NCBI GenBank assembly: GCA_030018745.1
Contig: JASEHB010000174.1
Coordinates: 1 to 5,884 of the forward strand
Direction of reading: 5' to 3'
DNA length: 5,884 nt
Origin: Desulfatibacillaceae bacterium
GTDB lineage: Bacteria; Desulfobacterota; Desulfobacteria; Desulfobacterales; Desulfatibacillaceae
The notes beneath the pieces are model-generated. The model worked only from the letters and a program-made list of their open reading frames with translations, made no database searches and had not been told where the DNA came from. Numbering within the stretch: position 1 is the stretch's first letter; every line of letters begins with the position of its first letter. The position numbers and the translations under genes were made by a program. Below, piece after piece: positions 4,802 through 5,884 of this stretch.

Positions 4802-5827
4802 ATGTCAGCAAAAAAATTATCCGCCATAGGCCTTGCCCTGATTCTTGTTCTGGCAATCAGCTTTCCGGCAGGTATTGCCCATGCAAAAAAGCCCAAATGG
4901 GAATGGAAAACCGGAACCCTTGCCCCAAAGGGCATTGGCTATGCCAACCAGGTGCGCGACATTCTTCTGCCTGAAATAGAAAACGCCACAGACGGGGATG
5001 TTGTGCTCAAGGTTTACTGGGGCGGGATTATGGGCGATGACGAGCAGCACCTCCAGAAAATGCGCATGGGCCAGCTTCACGCTGCCGGGCTTTCGGGCCA
5101 GGGCACATTTATGATGGCCGGCGACATGGCTGTTCTGGGCCTGCCCTTTCTGTTTGAAAGCTGGCAGGAGATTGATTATCTAAAAGAGCGCATGATGGAC
5201 CGCTTTGACGCCATAGTTGCACAGCACGGATTTAAGCTGCTTTTGTGGCTGGATCAGGATTTTGACCAGATATATTCCACCCGCAACTCCATTGCCCAAC
5301 TTGACGACTTTGCAAAGGCCCGCTTTGTGACATGGTTCGGGCCTCTGGAAGGCAGGCTTCTCCAGAAGTTCGGCACAAACCCCATTCCAATGGGGGTTGC
5401 AGAAATTCCTTCCGGCCTGCGCTCCGGCGTGAGCGATGCAATGATAGCCCCATCAATATGGGTGGTGGGAACCCAGCTCTATTCCACCTTCCGCTTTGTA
5501 AACCCCATGAACATCCGCTATGTTCCGGCGTTCTGCGTTTCCACAGTTGCAGCCTGGGATGTTCTGCCCCAAGCCTACCATAACAATATCCGCAGAGACA
5601 GGCTTGAGTGGAGCAACCGCTTCACCAAAGACTCCCGCGTTGAAGGGGACAAGAGCTTGGCCGCCATGATCCGCTATGGCGTCAAGGAAGTTACATCCAC
5701 CCCGGAGCAGATGGAGCAGATAAAGCTCCAGGCCCTGCCAATATGGGAGGATTTGGCTGGAAAGCTTTATCCGGCGGAACTGCTGGAGGAGATTAGGGAG
5801 CATCTGGCCAACTACAGAAGAAAATAA
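4802..5827 (+). CDS. Second TRAP transporter substrate-binding protein, DctP family (341 aa)
   Basis: This is a paralog of the preceding gene. The two align from residue 1 to the C-terminus with no insertion or deletion; hand counting gives 147 identical positions out of 310 (residues 31-340, about 47%). The signal peptide is residues 1-28 (AKK N-terminus, hydrophobic core 7-20, AHA|K). The most conserved blocks are 'VYWGGIMGDDE' (71-81), 'LPFLFES' (114-120), 'DQDFDQIYST' (151-160), 'RFVTWFGPLE' (174-183), 'SDAMIAPSIW' (211-220) and 'RFVNPMNIRY' (231-240). As in its neighbour, Val176 occupies the place of the usual ligand arginine. Variable parts such as 101-110 and 271-280 suggest a different or broader ligand. 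The start is supported by AAAGGGGG 6 bases upstream. The stop is TAA at 5825-5827; no terminator with a T-run follows in the window. Divergence at about 47% points to an old duplication rather than a recent one. Confidence 0.92.
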   Translation: MSAKKLSAIGLALILVLAISFPAGIAHAKKPKWEWKTGTLAPKGIGYANQVRDILLPEIENATDGDVVLKVYWGGIMGDDEQHLQKMRMGQLHAAGLSGQGTFMMAGDMAVLGLPFLFESWQEIDYLKERMMDRFDAIVAQHGFKLLLWLDQDFDQIYSTRNSIAQLDDFAKARFVTWFGPLEGRLLQKFGTNPIPMGVAEIPSGLRSGVSDAMIAPSIWVVGTQLYSTFRFVNPMNIRYVPAFCVSTVAAWDVLPQAYHNNIRRDRLEWSNRFTKDSRVEGDKSLAAMIRYGVKEVTSTPEQMEQIKLQALPIWEDLAGKLYPAELLEEIREHLANYRRK

Positions 5828-5884
5828 GGGGCTGTCCCAGGAAGCCGTGGGCTGTGTTGCGCTTCGCCGGGCAGGAACTCGATG
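5828..5884. other. GC-rich tail of unknown nature
   Basis: These 57 bases are about 68% GC by count (39 of 57), clearly above the flanking gene. They contain GGGCTGT twice (5829-5835 and 5849-5855). An ATG is the last codon (5882-5884), with AGGA (5873-5876) 5 bases before it, so a further plus-strand gene might begin here. The GGGGCTGTCCC start recalls the look of some insertion sequence ends. Neither reading can be settled from 57 bases. Confidence 0.25.

Noticed and set aside
5836..5851. CCCA/TGGG hairpin after the last gene as a terminator
   Set aside because: The stem is only four base pairs with no following T-run.

Overview
The window reads as a stretch of chromosome from an anaerobic Gram-negative bacterium, most likely a sulfate-reducing Desulfobacterota ('deltaproteobacterial') lineage. 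This is inference from gene content (paired TRAP-type periplasmic binding proteins, a two-unit DUF1566/Lcl protein, a CYTH protein), exported proteins with ordinary Sec signal peptides, and moderately GC-rich DNA that uses ATA isoleucine codons freely. No rRNA, tRNA or other direct taxonomic marker is present.

Layout. A strong hairpin at 14-54 closes the left side. It lies just past a two-gene minus-strand operon that is read from about 1820 down to 89: a 305-aa DUF1566 (Lcl-type) protein with two repeat units, probably starting at TTG, and then, 31 bases later, a 260-aa exported protein resembling DUF4412. A 152-base divergent gap (1821-1972) separates this operon from a plus-strand CYTH-domain gene (1973-2590; class IV adenylate cyclase or triphosphatase type).

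A 398-base non-coding stretch (2591-2988) follows. It is unusually rich in ordered sequence: four exact ATGACGCA copies at an 11-base period, a 12-base palindrome, a TTTTAC-N4-GTAAAA inverted repeat, two TTGACT hexamers 24 bases apart, and an interrupted hairpin. After it come a SRPBCC-fold (START-like) protein (2989-3450) and two tandem TRAP substrate-binding proteins (3505-4539 and 4802-5827). These two align end to end with no gap, at about 47% identity by hand count. A 262-base gap with a GC-rich hairpin separates them. The last 57 bases are distinctly GC-richer and hold no supported gene.

How the parts may work together. SRPBCC proteins hold hydrophobic ligands in the cytoplasm, and TRAP binding proteins capture a solute in the periplasm for a DctQ/DctM permease. 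No permease gene lies in the window. Both binding proteins carry valine where a memory-based alignment to SiaP places the carboxylate-binding arginine, so they look like a diverged TRAP subfamily whose ligand cannot be read from sequence. The repeat-rich region upstream of the SRPBCC gene is the likeliest control point for this cluster. The most interesting points are that control region and the divergent ligand site of the two binding proteins.
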